A stretch of DNA of 64,000 nucleotides from Eubacteriales bacterium (GCA_030531505.1 JAUNNH010000003.1:62001-126000); one strand, 5' to 3'. Shown: positions 6,181 through 16,706, counted from the first letter of the stretch. Notes: generated from the sequence alone by a model not told the origin. Translations and numbers: made by a program.

Positions 6181-7287
6181 TCAATCTGCGGCGCGCATGG
6201 AGAGGAAAGCGTTGATGAAGCCGTCAAGGTCCCCGTCCATCACGTTCTGGATGTTGCTGTTTTCATATTCGGTGCGGTGATCCTTCACGAGCTGATAGGG
6301 CATGAAAACATAGGAGCGGATCTGGCTGCCCCATTCGATCTTCATCTGCACACCCTTGATGTCGCTGATCTTCTCCAGGTGCTCGCGCTCCTTGATCTCG
6401 GCCAAACGGGCGCGGAGCATATTCTTGCAGTTTTCGAGGTTCTGGAAGTGGCTGCGCTCCACCTGACTGGACACGACGATGCCGGTGGGCTTATGGATCA
6501 GACGCACGGCAGAAGAGGTCTTGTTGACCTTCTGACCGCCGGCGCCGGAGGAACGGTAGACCTGCATCTCGATATCCTCATCGCGCAGCTCGATCTCGTT
6601 GTCGTTGGCGATCTCGGGCATGACCTCGACCGCGGCGAAGGAGGTGTGCCGGCGGCCGGCCGCGTCAAAGGGGGAGACGCGGACCAGACGGTGGATGCCG
6701 TGCTCGCTCTTGAGGAAGCCGTAGGCGTTCTCACCTTCGATCATGATCGTGGCGCTCTTGAGCCCGGCCTCGTCCCCGTCGAGGTAGTCCATGACCTTCA
6801 CCTTGTAGCCATGGCGGTCGGCCCACATGTTGTACATGCGGTAGAGCATGGAGGCCCAGTCCTGCGCCTCGGTTCCGCCGGCGCCGGCGTGGAAGGTGAG
6901 GATGGCGTTGTTCGCGTCGTATTCGCCGGTGAGGAGCGTGCTCAGGCGCGTGGATTCCACCTTCTCGGAAAAGGCCTTGAACTCGCTTTGGAGCTCGGGG
7001 AGCATGGAGTCGTCGTTCTCCTCGATGGCCATTTCGCACATGACGGCCATATCGTCCCAGGCGGTGCAGAGCTTCTCGTAGTTTTCCACCTTGCTCTTGA
7101 GCCCCTTCAGACGCTTCTGCACGCGCTGGGAGTTCTCCACGTCGTTCCAGAAGCCGTCGCGCTCGCTGGCGGCCTCGAGCTCTTCGATCTCCTTCTGAGC
7201 GGCCTCGAGCTTCAGCGCGCCGCGCAGCACGTCCAGATCGGGCTTGACGGCATTCAGCCTGGCTTTGTATTCTTCAAATTCGAGCAT
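6181..7287 (-). CDS. prfB: Peptide chain release factor 2
   Basis: RF2 reads UAA and UGA and triggers peptidyl-tRNA hydrolysis in the ribosome. The 368-residue protein contains the class-defining GGQ in RSSGAGGQKVNKTSS, the codon-reading SPF in RVSPFDAAGRR, and the RF2-type N-terminal helices. The start ATG at 7287 has GAGGAG nine bases upstream. In many bacteria prfB needs a +1 frameshift at an in-frame UGA near codon 25 (after LRGYL). Here the equivalent LRGALKLE is continuous and no UGA is present, so autoregulation by frameshifting is absent. Confidence 0.98.
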   Translation of the reverse strand: MLEFEEYKARLNAVKPDLDVLRGALKLEAAQKEIEELEAASERDGFWNDVENSQRVQKRLKGLKSKVENYEKLCTAWDDMAVMCEMAIEENDDSMLPELQSEFKAFSEKVESTRLSTLLTGEYDANNAILTFHAGAGGTEAQDWASMLYRMYNMWADRHGYKVKVMDYLDGDEAGLKSATIMIEGENAYGFLKSEHGIHRLVRVSPFDAAGRRHTSFAAVEVMPEIANDNEIELRDEDIEMQVYRSSGAGGQKVNKTSSAVRLIHKPTGIVVSSQVERSHFQNLENCKNMLRARLAEIKEREHLEKISDIKGVQMKIEWGSQIRSYVFMPYQLVKDHRTEYENSNIQNVMDGDLDGFINAFLSMRAAD

Positions 7288-7321
7288 GTTTTCGTACTCC
7301 TCAACAGATTCTAGTCAAGAC

Positions 7322-7350
7322 ATTATAAACAAAAAAGAGCCGCTTGTAAA
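7322..7350 (-). promoter_or_regulatory. Sigma-A promoter of prfB
   Basis: TTTACA (7350-7345), 17-base spacer, TATAAT (7327-7322), 35 bases upstream of the prfB start. Confidence 0.8.
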
Positions 7351-7397
7351 TTGCTTTTTTTATTGGGCTTTTTTTCAGGAAAAACCCAAGCTTGGTC

Positions 7398-7426
7398 TTT
7401 TCAAGCTATCGGGGATGTGATACAAT
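7398..7426 (+). promoter_or_regulatory. Probable promoter of prs-pth
   Basis: A good extended -10 (TGATACAAT, hexamer 7421-7426) with a weak -35 TTTTCA at 17 bases. The leader to prs is about 70 bases and has no clear switch. Confidence 0.55.
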
Positions 7427-7505
7427 GATAATCGCGAACGAACGGGTTTTCGCAAGGAGTATTCGGATACCAAATCCGGGAGCCAATGGAGGATAAAGAA
7501 AATAC

Positions 7506-8516
7506 ATGATTGCACACGGTAAAGAGATCAGAGTGTTCACCGGCAACTCCAACCCCGCTCTTGCACAGAGCATCTGCCAGGAACTGTATATGAGTCTTGG
7601 GAATGCGTCCGTCTCCCAGTTTGCGGATGGGGAGTGTTCCATTTCCGTTTTTGAGCCTGTCCGCGGCAAGGACGTTTTTATCGTTCAATCCACCTGCAAA
7701 TCTCCCGTGCGCGAAAAGAAGTCAGAAGAGGCAAACAGTTTTGAAACCGTCAACGACAACCTGATGGAACTTCTCATCATGATCGACGCGATGCGCCGCG
7801 CCTCCGCAGGCCGCATCACGGCCGTGATCCCCTATTTCGGCTACGCCCGGCAGGACCGCAAGGCCAAGAGCCGCGACCCCATCTCGGCGAAGCTCGTCGC
7901 GAATCTGATCACCGCCGCCGGGGCGGACCGCGTCCTGACCATGGATCTGCACGCCGCGCAGATCCAGGGCTTCTTCGACATCCCGGTGGACAACCTTATG
8001 GGGGGCAACCTCTTCGTCAAGCACTACCAGCGCAAGTTCGGCAAGGGCAATGAGGACGTGATGGTCGTCTCACCCGATGTGGGCAGCACCGCCCGCGCCC
8101 GCGCCTTTTCCATGAAGCTGGGCCTCAACATGGCCATCGTCGATAAGCGCCGTGAGCGCGCCAACCAGTCCGAGGTCATGAACATCATCGGCAACGTCGA
8201 GGGCAAGACCTGCATCCTGCTCGACGATATCGTGGATACTGCCGGCTCCCTTTGCGGCGCTGCCAAGGCGATCAAGGAAATCGGCGGCGCGAAGGCGGTC
8301 TATGCATGCGCCACGCACGGCGTGCTCTCCGGCCCGGCCATCGACCGTATCAATGACAGCTGCATCGAAGAGCTGCTGCTGCTGGATACGATCCCCTATC
8401 CTGCCGACAAGCCGGCCTGCGACAAGATCCAGTACCTGACGACCGCTTCCGTGTTCGCCGAGGCGATCCGCCGCATCTACGAGGAAGTTTCCATCGCGAA
8501 CATGTTCGAAAACTGA
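7506..8516 (+). CDS. prs: Ribose-phosphate pyrophosphokinase (PRPP synthetase)
   Basis: Makes PRPP from ribose 5-phosphate and ATP for nucleotide, His and Trp synthesis. The 336-residue protein has the ATP-site GYARQDRKAKSRDPISAK, the DLHAAQIQGFFD segment and the PRPP loop DDIVDTAGSLCG. Relative to typical bacterial enzymes (about 315 residues) it carries about 15 extra residues at positions 65-81 (charged, KSPVREKKSEEANSFET) between QST and VNDNLMEL, a surface loop near the substrate entry. Start ATG has GGAGGATAAAG upstream. pth follows after one base, an operon of housekeeping genes often found together in Firmicutes. Confidence 0.97.
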   Translation: MIAHGKEIRVFTGNSNPALAQSICQELYMSLGNASVSQFADGECSISVFEPVRGKDVFIVQSTCKSPVREKKSEEANSFETVNDNLMELLIMIDAMRRASAGRITAVIPYFGYARQDRKAKSRDPISAKLVANLITAAGADRVLTMDLHAAQIQGFFDIPVDNLMGGNLFVKHYQRKFGKGNEDVMVVSPDVGSTARARAFSMKLGLNMAIVDKRRERANQSEVMNIIGNVEGKTCILLDDIVDTAGSLCGAAKAIKEIGGAKAVYACATHGVLSGPAIDRINDSCIEELLLLDTIPYPADKPACDKIQYLTTASVFAEAIRRIYEEVSIANMFEN

Positions 8517-8517
8517 G

Positions 8518-9108
8518 ATGCTCTTTTCCAAGCCCTCGGGCGTTACCTGGCTGGTGGTGTTTCTCGGGAACCCCGGCCTGAAATATGAGGGGACGCGGCA
8601 CAACGCCGGCTTCATGGCGGCCGACGCCTTCGCAAAGGCCCACAAGCTGAGCATCAATCGCGCGCGCTTCCGCGCGCTGACTGCGACCTGCGAACTGGGG
8701 GAGGAGAAGCTGCTGCTGATGAAGCCGCAGACCTATATGAACCTCTCCGGCGAGGCGGCCGCGCAGGCGGCGCGCTTTTACAAGATCCCGCCGCAGCATG
8801 TGCTGGTGGTCTCGGATGAGACGGCGCTTCCGATCGGGAAGCTGCGCATCCGCACCAAGGGCTCGGCCGGTGGGCATAACGGGCTCAAGAACCTGATCGC
8901 CTGCCTGGGGACGGAGGATTTCCCCCGGATCCGTCTGGGCGTCGGTGCACCGCCGCACCCGGATTACGACATGGCGGACTGGGTGCTCTCCGGGTTCCGC
9001 AATCAGGACGCCGAGGACATGGCGAAGGCCGCGGAGCGTGCGGCCGAGGCGGTGGAGTGTTATATCCTCCGCGGCCCGGAGCGCGCTATGAACCTCTACA
9101 ACGGCTGA
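8518..9108 (+). CDS. pth: Peptidyl-tRNA hydrolase
   Basis: Releases tRNA from prematurely dropped peptidyl-tRNA. Of 196 residues; catalytic His28 in GTRHNAGF, Asn18 in LGNPG, the [10 protein letters not shown] strand and the [11 protein letters not shown] loop are all present. The usual DDLDLPLGK segment reads [10 protein letters not shown], which keeps the acidic residue. The ATG lies one base after the prs stop with no strong ribosome site, so translation is likely coupled to prs. Confidence 0.97.
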   Translation: MLFSKPSGVTWLVVFLGNPGLKYEGTRHNAGFMAADAFAKAHKLSINRARFRALTATCELGEEKLLLMKPQTYMNLSGEAAAQAARFYKIPPQHVLVVSDETALPIGKLRIRTKGSAGGHNGLKNLIACLGTEDFPRIRLGVGAPPHPDYDMADWVLSGFRNQDAEDMAKAAERAAEAVECYILRGPERAMNLYNG

Positions 9109-9176
9109 GACTCTTTCTCTGTACACTGGCGGTCCATACCGCATGCATACAAATAAATACGAATAGGAGGCTGCAT

Positions 9177-10370
<1,194 letters not shown>

Positions 10371-10373
10371 GCC

Positions 10374-11480
10374 ATGAGAAAGTATCAGGGTATTATCTTT
10401 GCCTATCGCGAGGAGCCCGGGCTGCGCGAACTGACCGCGAACCGCACGGCCGCCTCTCTTCCCTTCTGCGGGCGCTACCGCCTGATCGACTTCCCGCTGT
10501 CCTCCCTGCGCAACGCCGGCGTGCTGGACGTGGGCGTCATCATGCAGCGTGATTATCAGTCCCTGCTCGATCACATCGGCAGCGGCAAGGCCTGGGACAT
10601 GAGCCGCCGCAGCGGCGGTCTGCGCATGCTGCCCCCTTTCGGCCTGCCCCAGTACCACAACGGCAACTACAACGGCACGATGGAAGCGCTGAACGCGGTC
10701 GGCTCCTACCTGCGCGACAGCAACGCCGAGAACGTCATCATGATGCTCGGCAACACCGCCGCCAACGTCGACCTCTCCGCCGCGATCCGCCAGTATGAGG
10801 AGTCCGGTGCCGAGGCGCTGGCCATCTGCATGGACCACATCCCCATGGGTGTGCATCACCGCTACCTCACGGACGAGGCGGGCTTCGTCACCGGCATGAG
10901 CCTCTACCGCCACGGCGAGGGCGAGGGCTTCCCCTCCATGGAGGCCTACATTTTCCGCAAGGACGTGCTGCTGAATCTGATGGATCTCTGCCGCGCGGAG
11001 AACCACTATCTCTTCCACCGCGACGCGATCTCCCGCTTCCTGAGCGACGGCGGCAAGATGGCCGTCTATGTGCACGAGGGCTACGCCAACAGCGTGCGCA
11101 GCGTGGAGGAGTATTACGACATCAGCCGCGACATGCTCAAGTCCGAGGTCCGGCACCAGCTCTTCTGCCGTCCGGTCCGCGCCAAGACGCATGAGGACGT
11201 GAGCACCTATTACGGCGAGAACTCCCGTTCCGTCAACTGCCTCGTGGGCGACAACTGCATCATCGAAGGCGACATCGAGAACTGCATCGTGTTCTCGGGC
11301 GTCCATGTGGCGGCCGGCGCGCGGCTGCGCGACTGCATCATCATGAAGGGCTGCGAGATCGGCGCGGGCGCAGAGCTGAGCTGCGTGATCGCCGACAAGG
11401 CCTGCAAATTTTCCCCCGGCTCCGTTCTGGTCGGCAGCCCGAAGCTGCCCACCGTCGTCCCCAAGGGGACCGAGATCTGA
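10374..11480 (+). CDS. glgD: ADP-glucose pyrophosphorylase regulatory subunit GlgD
   Basis: A 368-residue GlgC paralogue. The catalytic loop GGxGxRLxxLT is degenerate (FAYREEPGLRELT), which marks it as the noncatalytic GlgD subunit that modulates GlgC in a heterotetramer. GRYRLIDFPLSSLRN and the C-terminal beta-helix repeats are kept. It is cotranscribed with glgC and ends at a strong terminator. Confidence 0.96.
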   Translation: MRKYQGIIFAYREEPGLRELTANRTAASLPFCGRYRLIDFPLSSLRNAGVLDVGVIMQRDYQSLLDHIGSGKAWDMSRRSGGLRMLPPFGLPQYHNGNYNGTMEALNAVGSYLRDSNAENVIMMLGNTAANVDLSAAIRQYEESGAEALAICMDHIPMGVHHRYLTDEAGFVTGMSLYRHGEGEGFPSMEAYIFRKDVLLNLMDLCRAENHYLFHRDAISRFLSDGGKMAVYVHEGYANSVRSVEEYYDISRDMLKSEVRHQLFCRPVRAKTHEDVSTYYGENSRSVNCLVGDNCIIEGDIENCIVFSGVHVAAGARLRDCIIMKGCEIGAGAELSCVIADKACKFSPGSVLVGSPKLPTVVPKGTEI

Positions 11481-11492
11481 ATAAGGATCGGA

Positions 11493-11528
11493 AGGCGGCC
11501 TGACCTTCTCAGGCCGCCTGCTTCTTTT
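11493..11528 (+). terminator. Terminator of glgCD
   Basis: AGGCGGCCTGA and its complement form an 11-bp stem with a CCTTC loop, followed by GCTTCTTTT. Confidence 0.88.
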
Positions 11529-11575
11529 AAAGAAAAGCCTTTTCGGAAGTTTTTTGACGAAAATTGCCCCGGCAC

Positions 11576-11604
11576 TTGATTTTGCCTGTATTTTGCGGTA
11601 TGCT
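11576..11604 (+). promoter_or_regulatory. Sigma-A promoter of glgP unit
   Basis: TTGATT (11576-11581), 17-base spacer, TATGCT (11599-11604), 45 bases before the glgP start. It lets phosphorylase be expressed apart from glgCD. Confidence 0.7.
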
Positions 11605-11649
11605 ACCGCACTGTAAATAGAGAGAACGATTACGGAGGTATACTCTTAT

Positions 11650-14052
11650 ATGATTGCTGAAATCTCCCGTGACGAGGTCCGCAGCGCGATCGAAGACAAG
11701 CTCTGCGCCTATTTTGCCACGACCAGCCAGACTGCGACCAGGGGCCAGGTGTTCCAGGCCTCGGCCATGGTGATCCGTGAGATCATGAGCCGCCTCCTCG
11801 CGGCCGAGGATCCTCACCACGCCGAGAAGGAAGCCCACTACATGTCCATGGAGTTCCTGATGGGCCGCAGCCTCATGAAAAACGCTTACAACCTCGGGAT
11901 CGGTCCCGCGCTCTGCGGCGCGCTGAACGACCTGGGCTTTACCGCCTCGGACATCTTTGAGGAGGAGCCGGACGCCGGCCTCGGCAACGGCGGCCTCGGC
12001 CGTCTCGCCGCCTGCTATATGGACAGCATGGCGACGCTGGGCCTGGAGGCCACCGGCTATTCCATCTGCTATGAGCTCGGTATTTTCCGCCAGAAGTTCC
12101 AGGACGGCAAGCAGACCGAGGTCGCCGACAACTGGCGCATCGCGGCCGACAGCTGGCTGGTTCCCCGTATGGAGGACGCGGTCGAGGTCCGTTTCGGCGG
12201 CCAGATCTCGCCCCACTGGGACGCCAACGGCCACTACTACGCCGAGCACACCGGCTACACCGCCGTTATCGCGGTGCCGCGCGACATGCTGCTGGCCGGC
12301 TACGGCGGCAAAGAGATCAATACCCTGCGTCTCTGGGAGGCCCACAGCACCAACTCCCTCGATATGTATCTCTTCTCCGAGGGCGAGTATGTCAAGAGCC
12401 TTGAGCAGCGCACCATGGCCGAGGTCATTACCAAGGTCCTCTACCCGGCGGACGACCACATCGAGGGCAAGAACCTGCGCCTGAAGCAGCAATATTTCTT
12501 CGTCTCTGCCTCCGCACAGGACATCGTGCACAAGCACATCCGGAAGTGGGGCGACATCCGCAGCTTTGCCAAGCACCACACCATCCAGATCAACGACACC
12601 CATCCCACCATGATCATCCCCGAGCTCATGCGCATCTTCATGGATGAGTACGGTCTCGGCTGGGACGAGAGCTGGGAGATCGTGCGCAAGAGCGTGGCCT
12701 ATACCAACCACACCGTTATGAGCGAGGCGCTTGAGAAGTGGCCCCAGGATCTGGTACAGCAGCTGCTGCCCCGCCTCTGGGAGATCATGTGCGAGATCAA
12801 CCGCCGCTGGTGCGACTACCTGGTCGCGAGCTTCGGCCACGGCGACGGCCGGGTCGGCCGCAACCTCGTCATCGCCAACGGCCAGGTGCACATGGCCAAC
12901 CTCTGCCTGGCCACCTGCTATAAGGTCAACGGCGTCTCCCGCCTGCACGGCGAGATTTTGAAGGATGATCTTTTCCACGACATCTATACCCTGCGCCCCG
13001 AGCGCTTTACCCACGTCACCAACGGCATCGATCACCGCCGCTGGCTTGCGCAGATCAACCACGGCCTGCACGAGCTCATCGTCGAGTGCCTGGGAAACGA
13101 GGACTATCTGACCCACCCCGAGGAGATGATCCGTTTCAAGGACTTTGCCGACGACAGCGAGGTCCGCGCCCGCATGAACGCGATCAAGAAGCAGAACAAG
13201 GAGCGCCTCGCGGCCTTCGCGATGCGCAACGACGGCTTCGCCCTCAACACCGACGCCATCGTCGACGTGCAGGTCAAGCGCCTGCATGAGTATAAGCGCC
13301 AGCTCCTGTGCGCGATGCGGATCGCCGCGCTGCAGCTGCAGCTGCATGACGATCCCAACCGGGACTTTGCGCCGCGCAGCTTCGTTTTCGGCGCGAAGGC
13401 CGCCGCCGGCTACCGCGTCGCCAAGCGCATCATCGAGCTGCTGCTGTCGATGATGGAGGATATCAACAACGATCCCGTCTGCAAGGACAAGCTGCAGATC
13501 CTCTTCGTGGAGAACTACCGCGTTTCCGCGGCCGAGGCCATCGTGCCCGCGGCAGAGATCTCCGAGCAGATCTCCACGGCCGGCAAGGAGGCCTCGGGCA
13601 CCGGCTGCATGAAGCTCATGATGAACGGCGCGGTGACGATCGGCACGCTCGACGGCGCGAACGTTGAGATGTATGAGCGCCTGGGCGACGATAACATGTT
13701 CCTCTTCGGCCTGCACACCGACGATATCGCCCGCGTCCGCTCCCAGGGCTACGATCCCTTCTCCGCCGCCCGGTCCGACTGGGAGATCCAGCGCGTGCTG
13801 GACCGCTTCTCTCAGGGCTTCTCCGACGGCAAGAGCTATTCCGACCTGGTGTCCGGGCTGCTCTACGGCGGCGACCCCTACATGGTCATCGCCGACTATC
13901 GCGCCTACGCTGACTGCCAGAGCCGTCTGTACGAGCGCATCGCGGACGATGCCGAGCGTGCGCGTATCGCCATCGTGAACACGGCCGAGAGCGGCTATTT
14001 CGCCGCCGACCGCGCGATCATGGAATACGCGAAAAATATCTGGAAACTATGA
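11650..14052 (+). CDS. glgP: Glycogen/alpha-glucan phosphorylase
   Basis: Releases glucose 1-phosphate from alpha-1,4-glucan ends. The 800-residue length and the motifs DAGLGNGGLGRLAACYMDS, HVTNGIDHRRW and DVQVKRLHEYKRQ are standard for the GT35 family. The PLP lysine is K655 in EASGTGCMKLMMNG, where most bacterial enzymes have GTGNMKF. Start ATG follows GGAGGT. The gene overlaps the next one by ATGA, so the kinase and membrane protein downstream are translated in coupling with it. Confidence 0.97.
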   Translation: MIAEISRDEVRSAIEDKLCAYFATTSQTATRGQVFQASAMVIREIMSRLLAAEDPHHAEKEAHYMSMEFLMGRSLMKNAYNLGIGPALCGALNDLGFTASDIFEEEPDAGLGNGGLGRLAACYMDSMATLGLEATGYSICYELGIFRQKFQDGKQTEVADNWRIAADSWLVPRMEDAVEVRFGGQISPHWDANGHYYAEHTGYTAVIAVPRDMLLAGYGGKEINTLRLWEAHSTNSLDMYLFSEGEYVKSLEQRTMAEVITKVLYPADDHIEGKNLRLKQQYFFVSASAQDIVHKHIRKWGDIRSFAKHHTIQINDTHPTMIIPELMRIFMDEYGLGWDESWEIVRKSVAYTNHTVMSEALEKWPQDLVQQLLPRLWEIMCEINRRWCDYLVASFGHGDGRVGRNLVIANGQVHMANLCLATCYKVNGVSRLHGEILKDDLFHDIYTLRPERFTHVTNGIDHRRWLAQINHGLHELIVECLGNEDYLTHPEEMIRFKDFADDSEVRARMNAIKKQNKERLAAFAMRNDGFALNTDAIVDVQVKRLHEYKRQLLCAMRIAALQLQLHDDPNRDFAPRSFVFGAKAAAGYRVAKRIIELLLSMMEDINNDPVCKDKLQILFVENYRVSAAEAIVPAAEISEQISTAGKEASGTGCMKLMMNGAVTIGTLDGANVEMYERLGDDNMFLFGLHTDDIARVRSQGYDPFSAARSDWEIQRVLDRFSQGFSDGKSYSDLVSGLLYGGDPYMVIADYRAYADCQSRLYERIADDAERARIAIVNTAESGYFAADRAIMEYAKNIWKL

Positions 14053-14939
14053 ATCGCACCGTCACGGTAATCGGCGGGGCAAACGTTGACATCGGCGGCC
14101 GCTCTGCGGCCGCCCTTGCGCTTCACGACTCCAATCCCGGGTTCGTGACTGTCCGCTACGGCGGCGTGGGCCGCAATATCGCTCACGACCTCTGCCTGCT
14201 CGGCGAACGCGTCCGCCTGATCACCGCCATCGGCGGCGACGGCTTCGGCGTGCAGCTCAGAGAGAGCTGCCTGCGCCTGGGCATGGATCTCTCCCACGCG
14301 CTGATCCTGCCGGAGGAGCGCAGCTCCAGTTACCTCTATGTGACCGACGGAAACGGCGATATGCTCGTCGGCATCTCCGACATGGACATTGTGCGGCGCC
14401 TTACGCCCGCCGTCCTCGAGAGCGCGCTGGAGGCGATCAACGACTCCGACGCCGTGGTAGTGGACGCGAATCTGGAGGAGGAGACCCTCGCCTGGATCGC
14501 GGCGCATTGCCGTGTCCCGCTGTACGCCGACCCGGTCTCGGCCGCGAAGGCAAAGCGTCTGCTGCCTCTGTTGGGGCGGCTGCGCGGTCTCAAGCCCAAT
14601 CTGTTGGAGGCCGCCGCCCTGACCGGGGAGACGGAGCCGGAGGCGGCGCTGGATAAGCTGATCGCCTGCGGCGTCGAGCGGGTATTCCTCAGCCTCGGCA
14701 GCTGCGGGATCCGTGCGGCGGAAGGGGAGGAGCGCGTGGCGCTCCCCTGTGAGCCGCTCCCCGTCGTCAACACCAACGGCGCGGGCGACGCCGCGCTGGC
14801 GGCGCTCGTCTGGGCGGACCGGCGCGGCCGGGATCTTACGGCCTGCACACGTGCGGCCCTGCACGCCGGCGCCGTCACAAGCGCCTGTGAGGAAACCAAT
14901 CATCCGGAACTTGCGAAACAGATGGAGAGCTTCTTATGA
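14049..14939 (+). CDS. PfkB-family carbohydrate kinase, pseudouridine-kinase-like
   Basis: A 296-residue ribokinase-fold enzyme. It opens with VTVIGGANVDIGGRS and keeps GGVGRNIAHDL, NLLEAAALTGE and the anion-hole NTNGAGDAALAALVW with its catalytic Asp. These features, and the SNPG segment, are closest to PsuK/YeiC pseudouridine kinases. No psuG is adjacent, which such kinases usually have, so the substrate could be another nucleoside or sugar. It overlaps glgP and the next gene by 4 bases on each side, and so is tied to glycogen breakdown by operon structure. Confidence 0.88.
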   Translation: MNRTVTVIGGANVDIGGRSAAALALHDSNPGFVTVRYGGVGRNIAHDLCLLGERVRLITAIGGDGFGVQLRESCLRLGMDLSHALILPEERSSSYLYVTDGNGDMLVGISDMDIVRRLTPAVLESALEAINDSDAVVVDANLEEETLAWIAAHCRVPLYADPVSAAKAKRLLPLLGRLRGLKPNLLEAAALTGETEPEAALDKLIACGVERVFLSLGSCGIRAAEGEERVALPCEPLPVVNTNGAGDAALAALVWADRRGRDLTACTRAALHAGAVTSACEETNHPELAKQMESFL

Positions 14940-16270
14940 AAAAGATCCGCAGAAAAGGCTTCGGCGGCGTGCTCGGTGCACTGGTGCTCGCCGCGGAGCT
15001 TGCGGTCCTGGCCGACTGGCTCGCCGTCGGCTTCGGCCGGCCGCTGCCGCGCGTCCCCTGGCTGATCGGCGCGGGGCTCCTGTTCCTGCTGCTCGCGCTG
15101 CTGCCCGTCAAGCGCCACAAGCTGCCCGACACGGCGCGGCATATCCTGCTCCTGTATCTCCTGGTGCTGCTCGGTTCGCAGGGCATCCTGCTCTATCTCC
15201 AGCGGAGCGGCGGCTATACCGTGCTGGATCAGGGCAAGGGCACCCTCTGTGCCGGGCACAGCGTCCTTGTGACCGTGCCGGAGCCCGGGGAGGAGACGGT
15301 CCTCGCCGGCGGTGTGATCGAGCAGTATCTCCGCTACGGGAGCGACGTGTCCTTCTTCTACACGGGCGATGCGTCCGAGGACGCGGCGCGGGCCGCGGCT
15401 GTGAGCTACGGGCTCCCGCCGGAGAGCGCCCATATTCGTGACGGAGAGACGGGGGAAGAGGCGCTGCGTGCCTTTCTGACAGAACGGCAGCCGGACGTTG
15501 TGCTCGCCGCCGCACCGGAGAGCGGGATCGAAAGCCCGGATCTGGAGACGCTGCTGGACGAACTCCGGAAAGAAATGCCGGACTACAGGCCGCTTGTGCT
15601 GCGGAGCTTCCTCCGCGCCCTCGGCACCGAGGCGCCTGCCGATTTCTATGAGGCGAATATCCTCTCAACCCAAAAACCGACCCGTTCTCTCAAGGGCCTC
15701 AATTGGGAGGATCGGCTGCGCCTGCCGGTGGACGCCGCGACGCTGTCCCGCTCGCTGCCGAAAACAGGGGCCGCCTTCGCCTGGCTGACAGCGGATACTA
15801 CGGAGCGGGCCGTGAACGGCGATCGCGTGTTCTGGCCGCTCGGCAGCGCGGCGGCGGAGAACGAGCCCGCCTTTGTCAAGATCCAGAACGAGCAGGGGGA
15901 TTTCGTCTACGATTACTATATCGATCCGCTGGGGCGGGAGAGCTTCACGCTCTATACCGTCGGCGACGCGGACCAGCCCTATTCCGTCAGCGTCCAGGGC
16001 GACAAGTGCTCGGCGCGGATCGGACAGGAGCGGACGCTTACGATCATCTGCCCGAAGAACCAGCGCTGCATCGTCACCGTCACGAGCGGCGACGGGAAGT
16101 ACTGGGATACGATCCTGATCTCGAATCCCGGCCGCTTTTACCGCGTGACGGGACAGCGCCTCGAGCAGGAGTTCCGGCATTTCTGGGAGGAGATCCTGCC
16201 GCCCTCCAACAGTGGTCAGCTCGTAATGCAGGGCTGGGCCTGGCTGCAGACGAAGCTGCCGGTAAAATGA
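14936..16270 (+). CDS. Membrane protein with degenerate PIG-L (LmbE-like) domain
   Basis: A 444-residue protein with three N-terminal membrane segments (about residues 10-30, 40-58, 68-87) and an extracytoplasmic domain of about 340 residues. Its start, SVLVTVPEPGEETVLAGGVIEQYLRYG, aligns by eye with the PIG-L/LmbE deacetylase strand-helix that normally reads HPDDE, and RQPDVVLAAAPESG fits the later RPDVV segment. The zinc ligands are lost (EPGEE), so deacetylation is unlikely. The last about 130 residues form a beta-rich region without a recognised family. It is the last gene of the glgP operon and may bind a glycan; that is inference. Confidence 0.65.
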   Translation: MKKIRRKGFGGVLGALVLAAELAVLADWLAVGFGRPLPRVPWLIGAGLLFLLLALLPVKRHKLPDTARHILLLYLLVLLGSQGILLYLQRSGGYTVLDQGKGTLCAGHSVLVTVPEPGEETVLAGGVIEQYLRYGSDVSFFYTGDASEDAARAAAVSYGLPPESAHIRDGETGEEALRAFLTERQPDVVLAAAPESGIESPDLETLLDELRKEMPDYRPLVLRSFLRALGTEAPADFYEANILSTQKPTRSLKGLNWEDRLRLPVDAATLSRSLPKTGAAFAWLTADTTERAVNGDRVFWPLGSAAAENEPAFVKIQNEQGDFVYDYYIDPLGRESFTLYTVGDADQPYSVSVQGDKCSARIGQERTLTIICPKNQRCIVTVTSGDGKYWDTILISNPGRFYRVTGQRLEQEFRHFWEEILPPSNSGQLVMQGWAWLQTKLPVK

Positions 16271-16277
16271 AAAAGGG

Positions 16278-16319
16278 AACAAAAAAACTGCTGTCCATAC
16301 GGACAGCAGTTTTTTTGTT
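16278..16319. terminator. Bidirectional terminator
   Basis: AACAAAAAAACTGCTGTCC and its perfect complement around ATAC: the A run and T run serve as U tracts for either direction. It separates the glgP operon from convergent rplL. Confidence 0.93.
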
Positions 16320-16334
16320 CGTCGGGAAGTGATC

Positions 16335-16706
16335 TTACTTGATCTCGACAGTGGCGCCGACGGCCTCGAGCTGAGCCTTGAGAGCCTCCGCGTCTTCCTT
16401 GGAAACGCCTTCCTTGATCTTGGCGGGCACGCCCTCGACCAGGCCCTTCGCCTCGGCGAGGCCCAGACCGGTGATGCCGCGGACTTCCTTGATGACCTTG
16501 ATCTTCTCAGCACCGAAGCTGGTCATGACAACGTCAAACTCGGTCTTCTCCTCGACAGGAGCGGCAGCGGCGCCGGCAGCGGGGCCAGCGGCGACGGCGG
16601 CGGCGGAAACGCCGAAGGTCTCCTCAAGAGCATGGACGAGCTCGCTGAGCTCGAGAACGGAAAGGGCCTTGATCTCTTCGATCATGGCAGCGATTTTTTC
16701 ACTCAT
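16335..16706 (-). CDS. rplL: 50S ribosomal protein L7/L12
   Basis: The multicopy stalk protein that recruits translation factors. Of 123 residues: N-terminal dimer domain ([15 protein letters not shown]), an Ala-rich hinge at about 35-52 and the conserved C-terminal domain ([20 protein letters not shown], ending GATVEIK). GGAGGAAATTACA precedes the ATG. Cotranscribed with rplJ. Confidence 0.99.
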   Translation of the reverse strand: MSEKIAAMIEEIKALSVLELSELVHALEETFGVSAAAVAAGPAAGAAAAPVEEKTEFDVVMTSFGAEKIKVIKEVRGITGLGLAEAKGLVEGVPAKIKEGVSKEDAEALKAQLEAVGATVEIK

